NCBI GenBank assembly: GCA_007131125.1
Contig: SLRE01000154.1
Location: 1-11,108 of the forward strand
DNA from: Bacteroidales bacterium
Lineage (GTDB): Bacteria; Bacteroidota; Bacteroidia; Bacteroidales; UBA7960
DNA: 11,108 nt
Reading direction: 5' to 3'
Below, one piece after another: positions 1-6,707 of the stretch. The notes beneath the pieces were generated by a model. The model was given only the letters and a program-made list of their open reading frames with translations. It searched no databases and was not told where the DNA came from. The position numbers were made by a program, and so were the translations under genes. The stretch's first letter is position 1. The number at the start of each line of letters is the position of its first letter.

Positions 1-85
1 GGAAAAACCAACCCCCAAACCGGGTAATTGCCAAAACGGTAAAATATTCCCCCGGAAAGGTTGAACTAATTTTCAAATTATACCT

Positions 86-889
86 ATGAGTAAAGTTATT
101 GCCATTGCCAATCAAAAAGGAGGAGTAGGAAAAACCACCACCGCCATTAATCTTGCAGCCAGCCTGGCAGTTTTGGAGCACAAAACCCTGCTGGTAGATG
201 CCGATCCCCAGGCCAATGCCACATCCGGTGTGGGTTTTGATCCAAAAGTTGTTAAAACCAGCATTTATGAGTGCATCATAGATGATGTGGAGCCAAAAAA
301 TATTCTGCTCAATACATCTACCCCAAACCTGGACCTCATCCCGGCACACATCGACCTGGTTGGTGCCGAAATTGAAATGATCAACCTGCCCAACCGCGAA
401 ATGATGATGCGCAAGGTGCTGGACAAAGTAAAAGATCAGTATGATTTTGTTTTGATCGATTGTTCCCCTTCCCTGGGCCTGATTACGGTTAATGCCCTTA
501 CTGCTGCAAATTCGGTTATCGTGCCGGTGCAATGCGAATACTTTGCACTGGAAGGACTCGGCAAGCTGCTCAACACCATCAAAATCGTTCAGAGCAGGCT
601 GAATCAGAAACTGGAAATCGAGGGCATTCTGCTTACCATGTACGACAACCGTCTTCGTTTGTCGAACCAGGTTGTAGAGGAAGTAAGGAACCATTTCCAG
701 GAACTGGTATTTGACACCATCATTCAGCGCAATACCAAACTTGGTGAAGCCCCCAGTTTTGGCGAAACCATCATCATGCACGATGCACAGAGCCGCGGCG
801 CCATCAATTACCTTAATTTGGGCAGGGAAATTTTGCAAAAAAATGACCTGACCAAAATCAAACAGTCCGAAAAAAACATTGAAGTTTAA
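86..889 (+). CDS. parA: ParA/Soj chromosome-partitioning ATPase
   Basis: The product is a 267-residue ParA/Soj-type ATPase, which binds DNA non-specifically as an ATP dimer and helps ParB move replicated origins apart. The deviant Walker A motif KGGVGKTT is at residues 11-18, with both the signature lysine (K11) and the P-loop lysine (K16). The A' motif LVDADPQ is at 36-42, Walker B FVLIDCSPSLG at 121-131 with D125, and the EAPS motif at 221-224. The length is that of chromosomal Soj proteins rather than plasmid ParA proteins with an N-terminal HTH. The ATG puts the P-loop at the usual distance from the N-terminus, and an A/T-rich stretch rather than a Shine-Dalgarno precedes it. It heads the parA-parB-DUF5683-dapB-lepB run. 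Only 85 upstream bases are visible, and I found no convincing promoter in them. Identity is secure; the exact role in this organism is inferred from the family. Confidence 0.97.
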   Translation: MSKVIAIANQKGGVGKTTTAINLAASLAVLEHKTLLVDADPQANATSGVGFDPKVVKTSIYECIIDDVEPKNILLNTSTPNLDLIPAHIDLVGAEIEMINLPNREMMMRKVLDKVKDQYDFVLIDCSPSLGLITVNALTAANSVIVPVQCEYFALEGLGKLLNTIKIVQSRLNQKLEIEGILLTMYDNRLRLSNQVVEEVRNHFQELVFDTIIQRNTKLGEAPSFGETIIMHDAQSRGAINYLNLGREILQKNDLTKIKQSEKNIEV

Positions 890-908
890 AATACGTACCG
901 GCCGCAAT

Positions 909-924
909 TTGGGAAAATTCCCAG
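909..924. repeat. Short inverted repeat in the parA-parB gap
   Basis: In the 167-base gap between parA and parB, TGGGA at 910-914 pairs with TCCCA at 919-923 around a four-base AAAT loop. A possible U-G pair extends it at 909/924. A six-T run lies nine bases downstream (933-938), too far and behind too short a stem for a good intrinsic terminator. It could be a weak attenuator, an operator or chance. The rest of the gap holds no gene that I can see. Confidence 0.35.
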
Positions 925-1056
925 AAGAAAGGTTTTTTGTGAATAAATTTAGCGGCTTCAAACAACACAGAAAAAATCAACAACCGCTACCCTGCAGATA
1001 ATAAAGTTTTACCTTTCAGGGTTTTGTTAAAAAATGGTTTATCAAAAACATCCGGA

Positions 1057-1956
1057 ATGAATGCAAAAAAAAGGGCATTAGGAAAAGGGTTGAGCGCACT
1101 GCTCAACGATTCGGGCATGGAAGCTGAACCCGTTTACGATGCCGAAAAGGAATTGCTTGCCGTTGGTACCGTTGGTTTGGTGCCACTGGATAATATAGAA
1201 GTCAACCCCTACCAGCCCCGAACCGATTTTGACGAAGAAAGCCTAAAAGAACTGGCGGCTTCCATCAAGGAACAAGGTGTAATTCAACCCGTAACGGTAA
1301 GGAAAGACAATAACGGGAAATTACAGCTAATCTCGGGCGAGCGTCGCTGCAAGGCTTCTCGCATGCTGGGGCTTACCGATATTCCTGCCTACATTGTAAT
1401 TGCCGACGACCATGCCATGCTGGAAATGGCCATAGTGGAAAACATCCAAAGGGAAAACCTTAACCCAATCGAGGTGGCCCTGGGTTACAAACAGCTCATC
1501 AGCGACTACAACCTCACCCAGGAGATGCTGAGCGAGAGACTCGGAAAAAGCCGGTCTTCCATTGCCAACTTTCTGCGATTGCTGAACCTCCCGGGAGAGA
1601 TACAGATTGGCCTGCGGCAGGAGTTGATAACCATGGGGCATGCCCGTGCCCTGGTTGGCATTGATGATGTACAAACCCAGCTGGATATTTTTCATGATAT
1701 TCTTGCACAGGGCCTATCGGTAAGGGATGTGGAAGAAATTGTAAAAAACCTTTCGGAACCCAAAAAGGAAAACCGGAAAAAACCCAAACCCGCCCATCCT
1801 GAAAATGAAAAGTTTGAAAGGGTTCAAAAAGAGCTTTCCGATTATTACGGTGCCAAAGTACAGCTTAAAGCCAAAGCAGGCGGAAAAGGGTCTATCGTCA
1901 TCAGTTTTTCATCCGGTGAAGACCTGGAAAGGATTTTAAACTTAATCAACAAATAA
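1057..1956 (+). CDS. parB: ParB/Spo0J chromosome-partitioning protein
   Basis: The product is a 299-residue ParB/Spo0J protein, the CTP-dependent clamp that loads at parS and spreads along DNA, and which stimulates ParA. The N-terminal LGKGLSALL (residues 8-16) is the ParA-activating segment. The N-domain follows with VNPYQPR at 49-55, the CTP-binding GERRCKA box at 94-100 and ENIQRE at 128-133. A helix-turn-helix spans about 153-177 (LTQEMLSERLGKS), and GHARAL lies at 194-199. A lysine-rich linker at about 234-246 leads to the C-terminal dimerisation domain. I chose the ATG at 1057 because family members begin close to the GKGL motif. An in-frame TTG at 1024 would add 11 unconserved residues. 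The GERR box ends CKA where YRA is common, a mild variation. The stop lies 16 bases before the next gene's start, suggesting co-transcription. No parS-like site is visible in the window. Confidence 0.96.
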   Translation: MNAKKRALGKGLSALLNDSGMEAEPVYDAEKELLAVGTVGLVPLDNIEVNPYQPRTDFDEESLKELAASIKEQGVIQPVTVRKDNNGKLQLISGERRCKASRMLGLTDIPAYIVIADDHAMLEMAIVENIQRENLNPIEVALGYKQLISDYNLTQEMLSERLGKSRSSIANFLRLLNLPGEIQIGLRQELITMGHARALVGIDDVQTQLDIFHDILAQGLSVRDVEEIVKNLSEPKKENRKKPKPAHPENEKFERVQKELSDYYGAKVQLKAKAGGKGSIVISFSSGEDLERILNLINK

Positions 1957-1972
1957 ACCAGCAGAACCTGAA

Positions 1973-2620
1973 GTGCCCGTGTTCCAAGCTCATAAAATTG
2001 CTGCTTCAGATGCGAAGGATAAAGCCAAAAGCAATGTTTCCCTGTTAAAGGCCCTGCTGTTGTCATTTATTCTGCTGGCGGGGACTGTATGGCCTGCAGC
2101 AGGTCAAGATCCCGGAAATAATAATGCAAATGAGGTTCCTCCGGCCCCCGTGAGGGAAGAGCCACCCTCCCCCACGCGTGCAGCCATGCTGTCGGCAACA
2201 CTTCCGGGTTTGGGGCAGATTTACAACGGCAAATACTGGAAAGTTCCTATCATCTATGCCGGCTTTGGCACCCTTGCCTATTTTATTGATTTTAACAACA
2301 CCGAATACCAGGTTTGGCGGCAGGCCTACGTGGCAAGGGTTGACGGGAATCCCAACACTGTTGACAACTTTCCCAACCATTCCGACGACAACCTGAGAAG
2401 AGCCATGGAATACTACCGGCGCAACCTGGAAATCAATTACATTCTTACGGTAGCATTATACATGATAAACATTCTGGATGCAAGTGTGGATGCACACCTG
2501 ATGGATTTTGATGTGGGCGAGGAACTGGGCATGAGAATGGAACCACACCTCACCCCCATGCCAAACGGTACATCCCGTTCGCCCCATGCTGCCGGATTAA
2601 AATTAACTTTTAGATTTTGA
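1973..2620 (+). CDS. DUF5683 family secreted/membrane protein
   Basis: This 215-residue protein belongs, by motif recognition, to the Bacteroidota DUF5683 family, which has no established function. A hydrophobic stretch at about 24-43 followed by AAGQ looks like a signal peptide or membrane anchor. A proline-rich spacer (about 46-68) follows, and then the family's conserved part: ATLPGLGQIYNGKYWKVP at 75-92 and NYILTVALYMINILDASVDAHL at 155-176, both partly hydrophobic. The chain ends LKLTFRF with a terminal Phe, reminiscent of an outer-membrane beta-strand end, but too little to call it a porin. The start must be GTG (1973 or 1979), since no in-frame ATG occurs before the conserved region. 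The stop TGA is followed at once by TAA, and dapB starts four bases later, so translation is probably coupled. Position between parB and dapB suggests a cell-envelope role; that is inference only. Confidence 0.82.
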   Translation: MPVFQAHKIAASDAKDKAKSNVSLLKALLLSFILLAGTVWPAAGQDPGNNNANEVPPAPVREEPPSPTRAAMLSATLPGLGQIYNGKYWKVPIIYAGFGTLAYFIDFNNTEYQVWRQAYVARVDGNPNTVDNFPNHSDDNLRRAMEYYRRNLEINYILTVALYMINILDASVDAHLMDFDVGEELGMRMEPHLTPMPNGTSRSPHAAGLKLTFRF

Positions 2621-2624
2621 TAAG

Positions 2625-3356
2625 ATGGGAAAAAAACTGAAAATCGCCATTATCGGGTATGGCAAAATGGGCAAGGAAATCGAAAAACTGGTTTTGGAAA
2701 AAGGCCATGACATAACCGCCATCATTGACAATGAGCGGCACTGGGACGAGCTCAGACAAATGTTAAAAGTCTCGGATGTGGCCATTGAGTTTACCACCCC
2801 GGCAACCGCCCCTGCCAATATCGAAAGGTGCTTTGAAGCTGAAACCCCCGTGGTATGCGGCACCACCGGATGGCTGGACCAACTGCCCCGTCTGCGTGAT
2901 TTATGTCTTGAAAAAAACCAGACCCTATTCTATGCCTCCAACTTTAGTATTGGGGTAAATATTTTTTTTGAAATCAACCGTCGCCTGGCAGGTTTTCTCA
3001 AGGATTATCAGGATTACATTCCGGGGATTTGCGAAACCCACCATATTCAAAAACTGGATGCGCCTAGCGGCACAGCCGTTTCACTGGCCAATGACATTCT
3101 GAAGGAAAGGAAAAACCTTACCGGATGGGTAATGAAGGGGGAGGAACATCCCGGCGACAAGTTGGAGGTGGAGTCTTTCAGAATAAAAGATGTTACCGGC
3201 ACCCATCTGGTGAGTTACCACTCCCCCATCGACAGTATTGAGATTAAGCACACGGCCCACAACCGTAGCGGTTTTACACAGGGTACCCTGATGGCTGCCG
3301 AATGGGTTTACGACAAAAAAGGCGTTTTTTCCATGAACGATTTACTTAAACTTTAA
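2625..3356 (+). CDS. dapB: 4-hydroxy-tetrahydrodipicolinate reductase
   Basis: DapB reduces 4-hydroxy-tetrahydrodipicolinate with NAD(P)H in the cytoplasmic diaminopimelate/lysine pathway, which also supplies the cross-linking residue of peptidoglycan. The 243-residue chain opens with a Rossmann glycine motif, GYGKMG, at 11-16. CGTTGW at 78-83 and ASNFSIGVN at 104-112 are family motifs. The catalytic signature ETHHIQKLDAPSGTA spans 137-151, containing the His pair 139-140, Lys143 and the substrate-binding SGT 148-150. It is shorter than the roughly 270-residue enterobacterial enzyme, as is usual for Bacteroidota. The ATG lies four bases after the DUF5683 stop, and lepB begins 11 bases after its own stop, so it sits inside one transcript. 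No other dap gene is in the window. Confidence 0.96.
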   Translation: MGKKLKIAIIGYGKMGKEIEKLVLEKGHDITAIIDNERHWDELRQMLKVSDVAIEFTTPATAPANIERCFEAETPVVCGTTGWLDQLPRLRDLCLEKNQTLFYASNFSIGVNIFFEINRRLAGFLKDYQDYIPGICETHHIQKLDAPSGTAVSLANDILKERKNLTGWVMKGEEHPGDKLEVESFRIKDVTGTHLVSYHSPIDSIEIKHTAHNRSGFTQGTLMAAEWVYDKKGVFSMNDLLKL

Positions 3357-3367
3357 TCCATACCTCC

Positions 3368-4861
3368 ATGAGCATATACATGATTTTGACAATTTTATTC
3401 TTCATTTCTTCTGCTGCAGGATTGTGGAGAATTTTTGAAAAGGCCGGATATAAAGGATGGTATGCCATTATTCCCCTGTTTAATTTTTACATATGGTTAA
3501 AGGTGATTAACAAACCCTTGTGGTGGTATATTTTTGTAATCCTTCCCTTTATCAATATATTCACCCTTTTGCTTATGGTGGTGGAAACCCTGAAATGTTT
3601 CCATAAAAACAGCCTTTGGCAGCAGGCTCTTGGGGTGATGTTTCCGTTCCTTTTTCTGCCATATCTTGGTTTTTCGAACCGGGAAGCATACATGCATCCC
3701 TCAAAAATACCAGCCATTAAAAAAACGGCTACCCGCGAATGGGCCGAGGCCATTATTTTTGCAGTAATCGCAGCCACCATTATCCGCACCTTCTTTATCG
3801 AGGCCTACACCATCCCCACCTCATCCATGGAAAAATCCCTTCTGGTAGGGGATTATCTGTTTGTGAGCAAAATCAGCTATGGTACGAGGGTTCCCATGAC
3901 TCCCATTGCGTTTCCTTTTGCGCACCACACTTTGCCACTTACCCAGTCCACCCGTTCATATACAGAGTGGCTCAAACTGCCATATTACCGGTATCCGGGT
4001 TTGCGCAGCATCAGCAACAACGACGTGGTGGTGTTTAATTATCCCGAAGGGGATACCGTGGCTCTTGAATTGCAAAACCAAAGTTATTATAACCTGGTAA
4101 GGGAAATGGGCAGGGATGCCGTATGGCGCAATTACGAGGTGGTCAGCCGGCCGGTTGATAAAAGGGAAAACTACATCAAAAGGTGTGTGGGAATTCCGGG
4201 CGACACCCTGGAAATAATTAACGGAGAAATATTTGTTAACGGAGAGCGCCTTCCCGACCCCCCGGATGTGCAACACAATTACCAGGTGATAACCGACGGA
4301 AGCCCCCTGACACAGCGCATGCTCGACCGCCATAACATCACCGACTGGGGACAGGCCGGACCCAATATTTATGTGCTGGCCATGACTCCTGAAGTTGCCG
4401 AAAAAGTAGAACAGGCAAGAAATATCAAGGAAGTGCAGCAGATGGTCCGGCCCGCAGGAAGAAGAGAAAGACATATCTTTCCCCAGCACGACAACTTTAC
4501 ATGGAACGAAGACAATTTCGGACCTGTATATATACCGGCAAAGGGTCAGACAGTCCCCATCAATATAGACAACATTGCCCTTTACAGAAGAATAATAGAG
4601 GTTTACGAGGGCAACCAGCTTGAAATAGACGGTTCTGATATCTATATCAACGGTCAGATTGCCGGAGCCTACACCTTCGAAATGGACTACTACTGGATGG
4701 TGGGCGACAACCGCAAAAACTCAGCCGACTCCAGGTACTGGGGCTATGTGCCGGAAGACCATATTGTAGGCAGGGCAATGTTTGTATGGTTGTCACTTGA
4801 CCATAACCAGGGATTTCTTAACCGGATCCGTTTTGACAAAACCTTCCGGGTTATCCGCTGA
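3368..4861 (+). CDS. lepB: Signal peptidase I with N-terminal DUF5684-like membrane extension
   Basis: Signal peptidase I (family S26) cleaves signal peptides from exported proteins at the outer face of the inner membrane. The catalytic serine is S153 in PTSSME (150-155), directly after a membrane helix at about 124-144. The general-base lysine is K271 in NYIKRCVGIPGD (268-279). The box E motif GDNRKNSADSR is at 446-456. At 497 residues it is far longer than the 324-residue Escherichia coli enzyme. The first 110 residues carry about three hydrophobic helices (around 1-19, 51-72, 86-103) with motifs such as GYKGWYAIIPLFNFYIW, matching the DUF5684 type. Long insertions lie between the Ser and Lys boxes and between K271 and box E. 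Such length is common in this phylum. It ends the parA operon: stop TGA followed directly by TAA, then a terminator 36 bases on. Confidence 0.95.
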   Translation: MSIYMILTILFFISSAAGLWRIFEKAGYKGWYAIIPLFNFYIWLKVINKPLWWYIFVILPFINIFTLLLMVVETLKCFHKNSLWQQALGVMFPFLFLPYLGFSNREAYMHPSKIPAIKKTATREWAEAIIFAVIAATIIRTFFIEAYTIPTSSMEKSLLVGDYLFVSKISYGTRVPMTPIAFPFAHHTLPLTQSTRSYTEWLKLPYYRYPGLRSISNNDVVVFNYPEGDTVALELQNQSYYNLVREMGRDAVWRNYEVVSRPVDKRENYIKRCVGIPGDTLEIINGEIFVNGERLPDPPDVQHNYQVITDGSPLTQRMLDRHNITDWGQAGPNIYVLAMTPEVAEKVEQARNIKEVQQMVRPAGRRERHIFPQHDNFTWNEDNFGPVYIPAKGQTVPINIDNIALYRRIIEVYEGNQLEIDGSDIYINGQIAGAYTFEMDYYWMVGDNRKNSADSRYWGYVPEDHIVGRAMFVWLSLDHNQGFLNRIRFDKTFRVIR

Positions 4862-4897
4862 TAAATAGTTTACAGGGTTTCTTACCGCTTTTCCAGC

Positions 4898-4924
4898 AAA
4901 GCAGCCTCCAATAAAGGCTGTTTT
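4898..4924 (+). terminator. Intrinsic terminator of the parA-lepB operon
   Basis: AAAGCAGCC (4898-4906) pairs with GGCTGTTTT (4916-4924) around a nine-base loop. The core is five G/C-rich pairs (CAGCC/GGCTG), continued by one G-U and three A-U pairs into a T-tract. It lies 36 bases after the lepB stop and upstream of the next promoter-like element, as expected of a Rho-independent terminator closing the operon. Confidence 0.72.
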
Positions 4925-4971
4925 AACCAAACTTTTTTCGGTTTCCGGGAAAATGGCAAAACTGGTTTTTT

Positions 4972-4979
4972 TATATTTG
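4972..4979 (+). promoter_or_regulatory. Bacteroidota-type -7 element ahead of the decarboxylase gene
   Basis: TATATTTG matches the Bacteroidota -7 consensus TAnnTTTG exactly. No good TTTG -33 element is seen about 20 bases upstream, which lowers confidence. The predicted transcript would start near 4985-4988, just before the inverted repeat at 4991-5046, leaving a leader of roughly 90 bases before the ATG at 5077. Confidence 0.5.
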
Positions 4980-4990
4980 TACGTTATTTA

Positions 4991-5046
4991 AAAAAGTAAC
5001 TCATCCGGATTCTGTTTCGATTTATAAAGTAAGTGAGTTACTTTTT
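4991..5046 (+). repeat. 13-bp perfect inverted repeat in the speA leader
   Basis: AAAAAGTAACTCA (4991-5003) is the exact reverse complement of TGAGTTACTTTTT (5034-5046), with a 30-base spacer. It ends 30 bases before the speA ATG and should fall at the very start of the transcript predicted from 4972-4979. A second small stem, TTTCA (5044-5048) with TGAAA (5053-5057), shares bases with the right arm, so the two could compete. It may be an RNA leader structure, a split operator or a weak terminator. The repeat itself is directly visible; its role is unknown. Confidence 0.6.
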
Positions 5047-5076
5047 CATTTTTGAAACGTTTTGACCTTTACCCTG

Positions 5077-6474
5077 ATGAAAAACAAATATATCGACCTC
5101 ATAGAACAAACTTTTGATTTCCCGCAGGAGGAATTCAAAGTGATTGACAATGAGCTGTATTTTCACGACATCTGCCTGATGGACCTGGTAAAACAATATG
5201 GCACGCCGGTAAAGATCAGTTACCTGCCAAAGATCAGCCAGCAGATACAGAAAGCCAAAAGGTTGTTTAATGTGGCCATGGCCAGGGTCGATTACAAAGG
5301 CGAATACCACTATTGCTACTGTACCAAAAGCTCCCACTTCAGTTTCGTTCTGGAAGAAGCCCTGAAAAACGATATTCATATTGAAACTTCATCTGCTTTT
5401 GATTTGTATATTGTTGAGGAGTTATACAACCTAGGGCTCATCGACAAAACCAAATATATTGTTTGCAACGGGTTTAAACGCCCTCTTTATACCCAGAAGA
5501 TCAGCGACCTTGTAAACAGCGGTTACGAAAACACCATCCCGGTTCTGGACAACAAAGGGGAGATTGAAATTTACCGGAAGCTGATCAAAAAAGACAAGCG
5601 CTGCCAGCTGGGCATTCGCATTGCAGCCGAAGAAGAACCCATGTTCGAGTTTTATACTTCCCGCCTTGGGATAAGGTACAACGACATTGTGCCCTATTAC
5701 AAAAAGCACATAAAAAAAGATCCCAGGTTTCAGCTCAAAATGCTGCACTTTTTTATCAATACCGGTATAAAGGACAATGCTTACTACTGGAACGAACTTT
5801 CGAAATGCGTGCATGTGTATTGCGATCTGAAAAAAATATGTCCTGAACTGGACAGCCTCAATATTGGCGGGGGCTTTCCCATCAAAAACTCTCTGGGTTT
5901 CGATTACGACTATGAATACATGACAGAAGAGATCGTGGCCCAGATAAAGAATATCTGCCAGCAAAACAACGTCAAAGAGCCCAATATTTTTACCGAATTC
6001 GGGGCATTTACAGTAGGCGAAAGCGGAGCGGTGATTTACAGCATCCTTGATCAGAAACAACAAAACGACCGGGAGCACTGGAATATGATCGACAGCAGCT
6101 TTATGACCACCCTTCCCGACATCTGGGCTGCCAAGCAGCGGTTTATTCTGCTGGCCCTTAACAATTGGGATAAAGAATACCAAAGGGTTAACCTTGGCGG
6201 CCTCACCTGCGACAGCCAGGATTACTATAATGCAGAAACCCATTCTAATGCCATCTTCCTGCCAAAAATTTCTCCCGGGGATGTTCAGTACATCGGAATG
6301 TTTCATACCGGGGCTTACCAGGAAAGCCTTGGGGGGTTCGGGGGCATTCAGCATTGCCTGATCCCTGCACCCAAAATGGTGATTATCGACCGGGATGAGG
6401 AAGGAGAATACAGCACCAAATTATTCGCAAAAGAGCAAAGCTATAAATCCATGCTAAAAACCCTGGGCTTCTGA
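5077..6474 (+). CDS. speA: Biosynthetic arginine decarboxylase, fold-III PLP type
   Basis: The 465-residue protein matches the short arginine decarboxylase of Cytophaga/Flavobacterium, which makes agmatine from arginine for polyamine synthesis. It has the alanine-racemase-like PLP barrel: the Schiff-base lysine is K84 in YCTKSSHF (81-88), followed by HIETSSAFD (101-109). The phosphate-binding glycine loop IGGGFP is at 263-268 and TEFGAFTVGESG at 306-317. The C-terminal half has GGLTCDS at 374-380, with the Cys-Asp pair expected to complete the partner's active site, and GAYQ at 412-415. It is much shorter than the roughly 650-residue Escherichia coli SpeA. Related enzymes include diaminopimelate and carboxynorspermidine decarboxylases; LysA is the main alternative given dapB nearby, but whole-sequence resemblance favours arginine decarboxylase. 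The ATG at 5077 gives the family start MKNKYIDLI; an in-frame TTG at 5062 is less likely. The stop is TGA-TAA. No agmatinase or agmatine deiminase gene is adjacent. Confidence 0.86.
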   Translation: MKNKYIDLIEQTFDFPQEEFKVIDNELYFHDICLMDLVKQYGTPVKISYLPKISQQIQKAKRLFNVAMARVDYKGEYHYCYCTKSSHFSFVLEEALKNDIHIETSSAFDLYIVEELYNLGLIDKTKYIVCNGFKRPLYTQKISDLVNSGYENTIPVLDNKGEIEIYRKLIKKDKRCQLGIRIAAEEEPMFEFYTSRLGIRYNDIVPYYKKHIKKDPRFQLKMLHFFINTGIKDNAYYWNELSKCVHVYCDLKKICPELDSLNIGGGFPIKNSLGFDYDYEYMTEEIVAQIKNICQQNNVKEPNIFTEFGAFTVGESGAVIYSILDQKQQNDREHWNMIDSSFMTTLPDIWAAKQRFILLALNNWDKEYQRVNLGGLTCDSQDYYNAETHSNAIFLPKISPGDVQYIGMFHTGAYQESLGGFGGIQHCLIPAPKMVIIDRDEEGEYSTKLFAKEQSYKSMLKTLGF

Positions 6475-6579
6475 TAAATAGTATGGCCTGTTTATTTTTT
6501 CCGGGATTGGGTTATGCAGGATGTTTTTTTCGGTAAACACAAAATTTATTGGCACAGTCTCCCATATAATTATTGGGCT

Positions 6580-6613
6580 TTTGCAGGTTTTGCTTTATAT
6601 TTTTTTATCTTTA
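6580..6613 (+). promoter_or_regulatory. Bacteroidota-type promoter for the GLPGLI-like gene
   Basis: A TTTG -33 element at 6580-6583 is followed after 22 bases by TATCTTTA at 6606-6613, seven of eight positions of TAnnTTTG. Spacing fits the phylum's sigma factor. Transcription would begin near 6620, giving a leader of about 88 bases before the ATG at 6708. The rest of the 6475-6707 gap shows no gene. Confidence 0.55.
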
Positions 6614-6707
6614 CACCCAAACCAGAAAGGGTTTTGAAATAATTTAAATATTGCCTGCCTTTTTTAAATCTCAGGCAAACGAGTTCCATCACCAAGCACG
6701 CAATGAT

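Noticed and set aside
67..74. TAATTTTC as a -7 element for parA
   Set aside because: It misses the final G of the consensus, has no TTTG at the right spacing, and would put the transcription start almost at the ATG.
1024..1056. TTG start that would lengthen ParB by 11 residues
   Set aside because: The added residues are not ParB-like, and the ATG at 1057 places the GKGLSALL segment at its usual distance from the N-terminus.
3956..4489. Long minus-strand open frame inside lepB, and similar ones opposite speA (5431-6354) and ftsK (7708-8604)
   Set aside because: They lie opposite well-recognised genes, have no family motif or start signal, and are expected from codon bias on the coding strand.
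5062..5076. TTG start that would lengthen the decarboxylase by five residues
   Set aside because: The ATG at 5077 reproduces the family's normal N-terminus, and TTG starts are rarer.
6561..6577. CCCA/TGGG inverted repeat after speA as a terminator
   Set aside because: Only four pairs around a nine-base A/T loop, with no T-tract directly after; the promoter's TTTG begins right behind it.
6651..6707. TTG start that would lengthen the GLPGLI-like protein by 19 residues
   Set aside because: It would bury the signal peptide, which begins exactly at the ATG at 6708.
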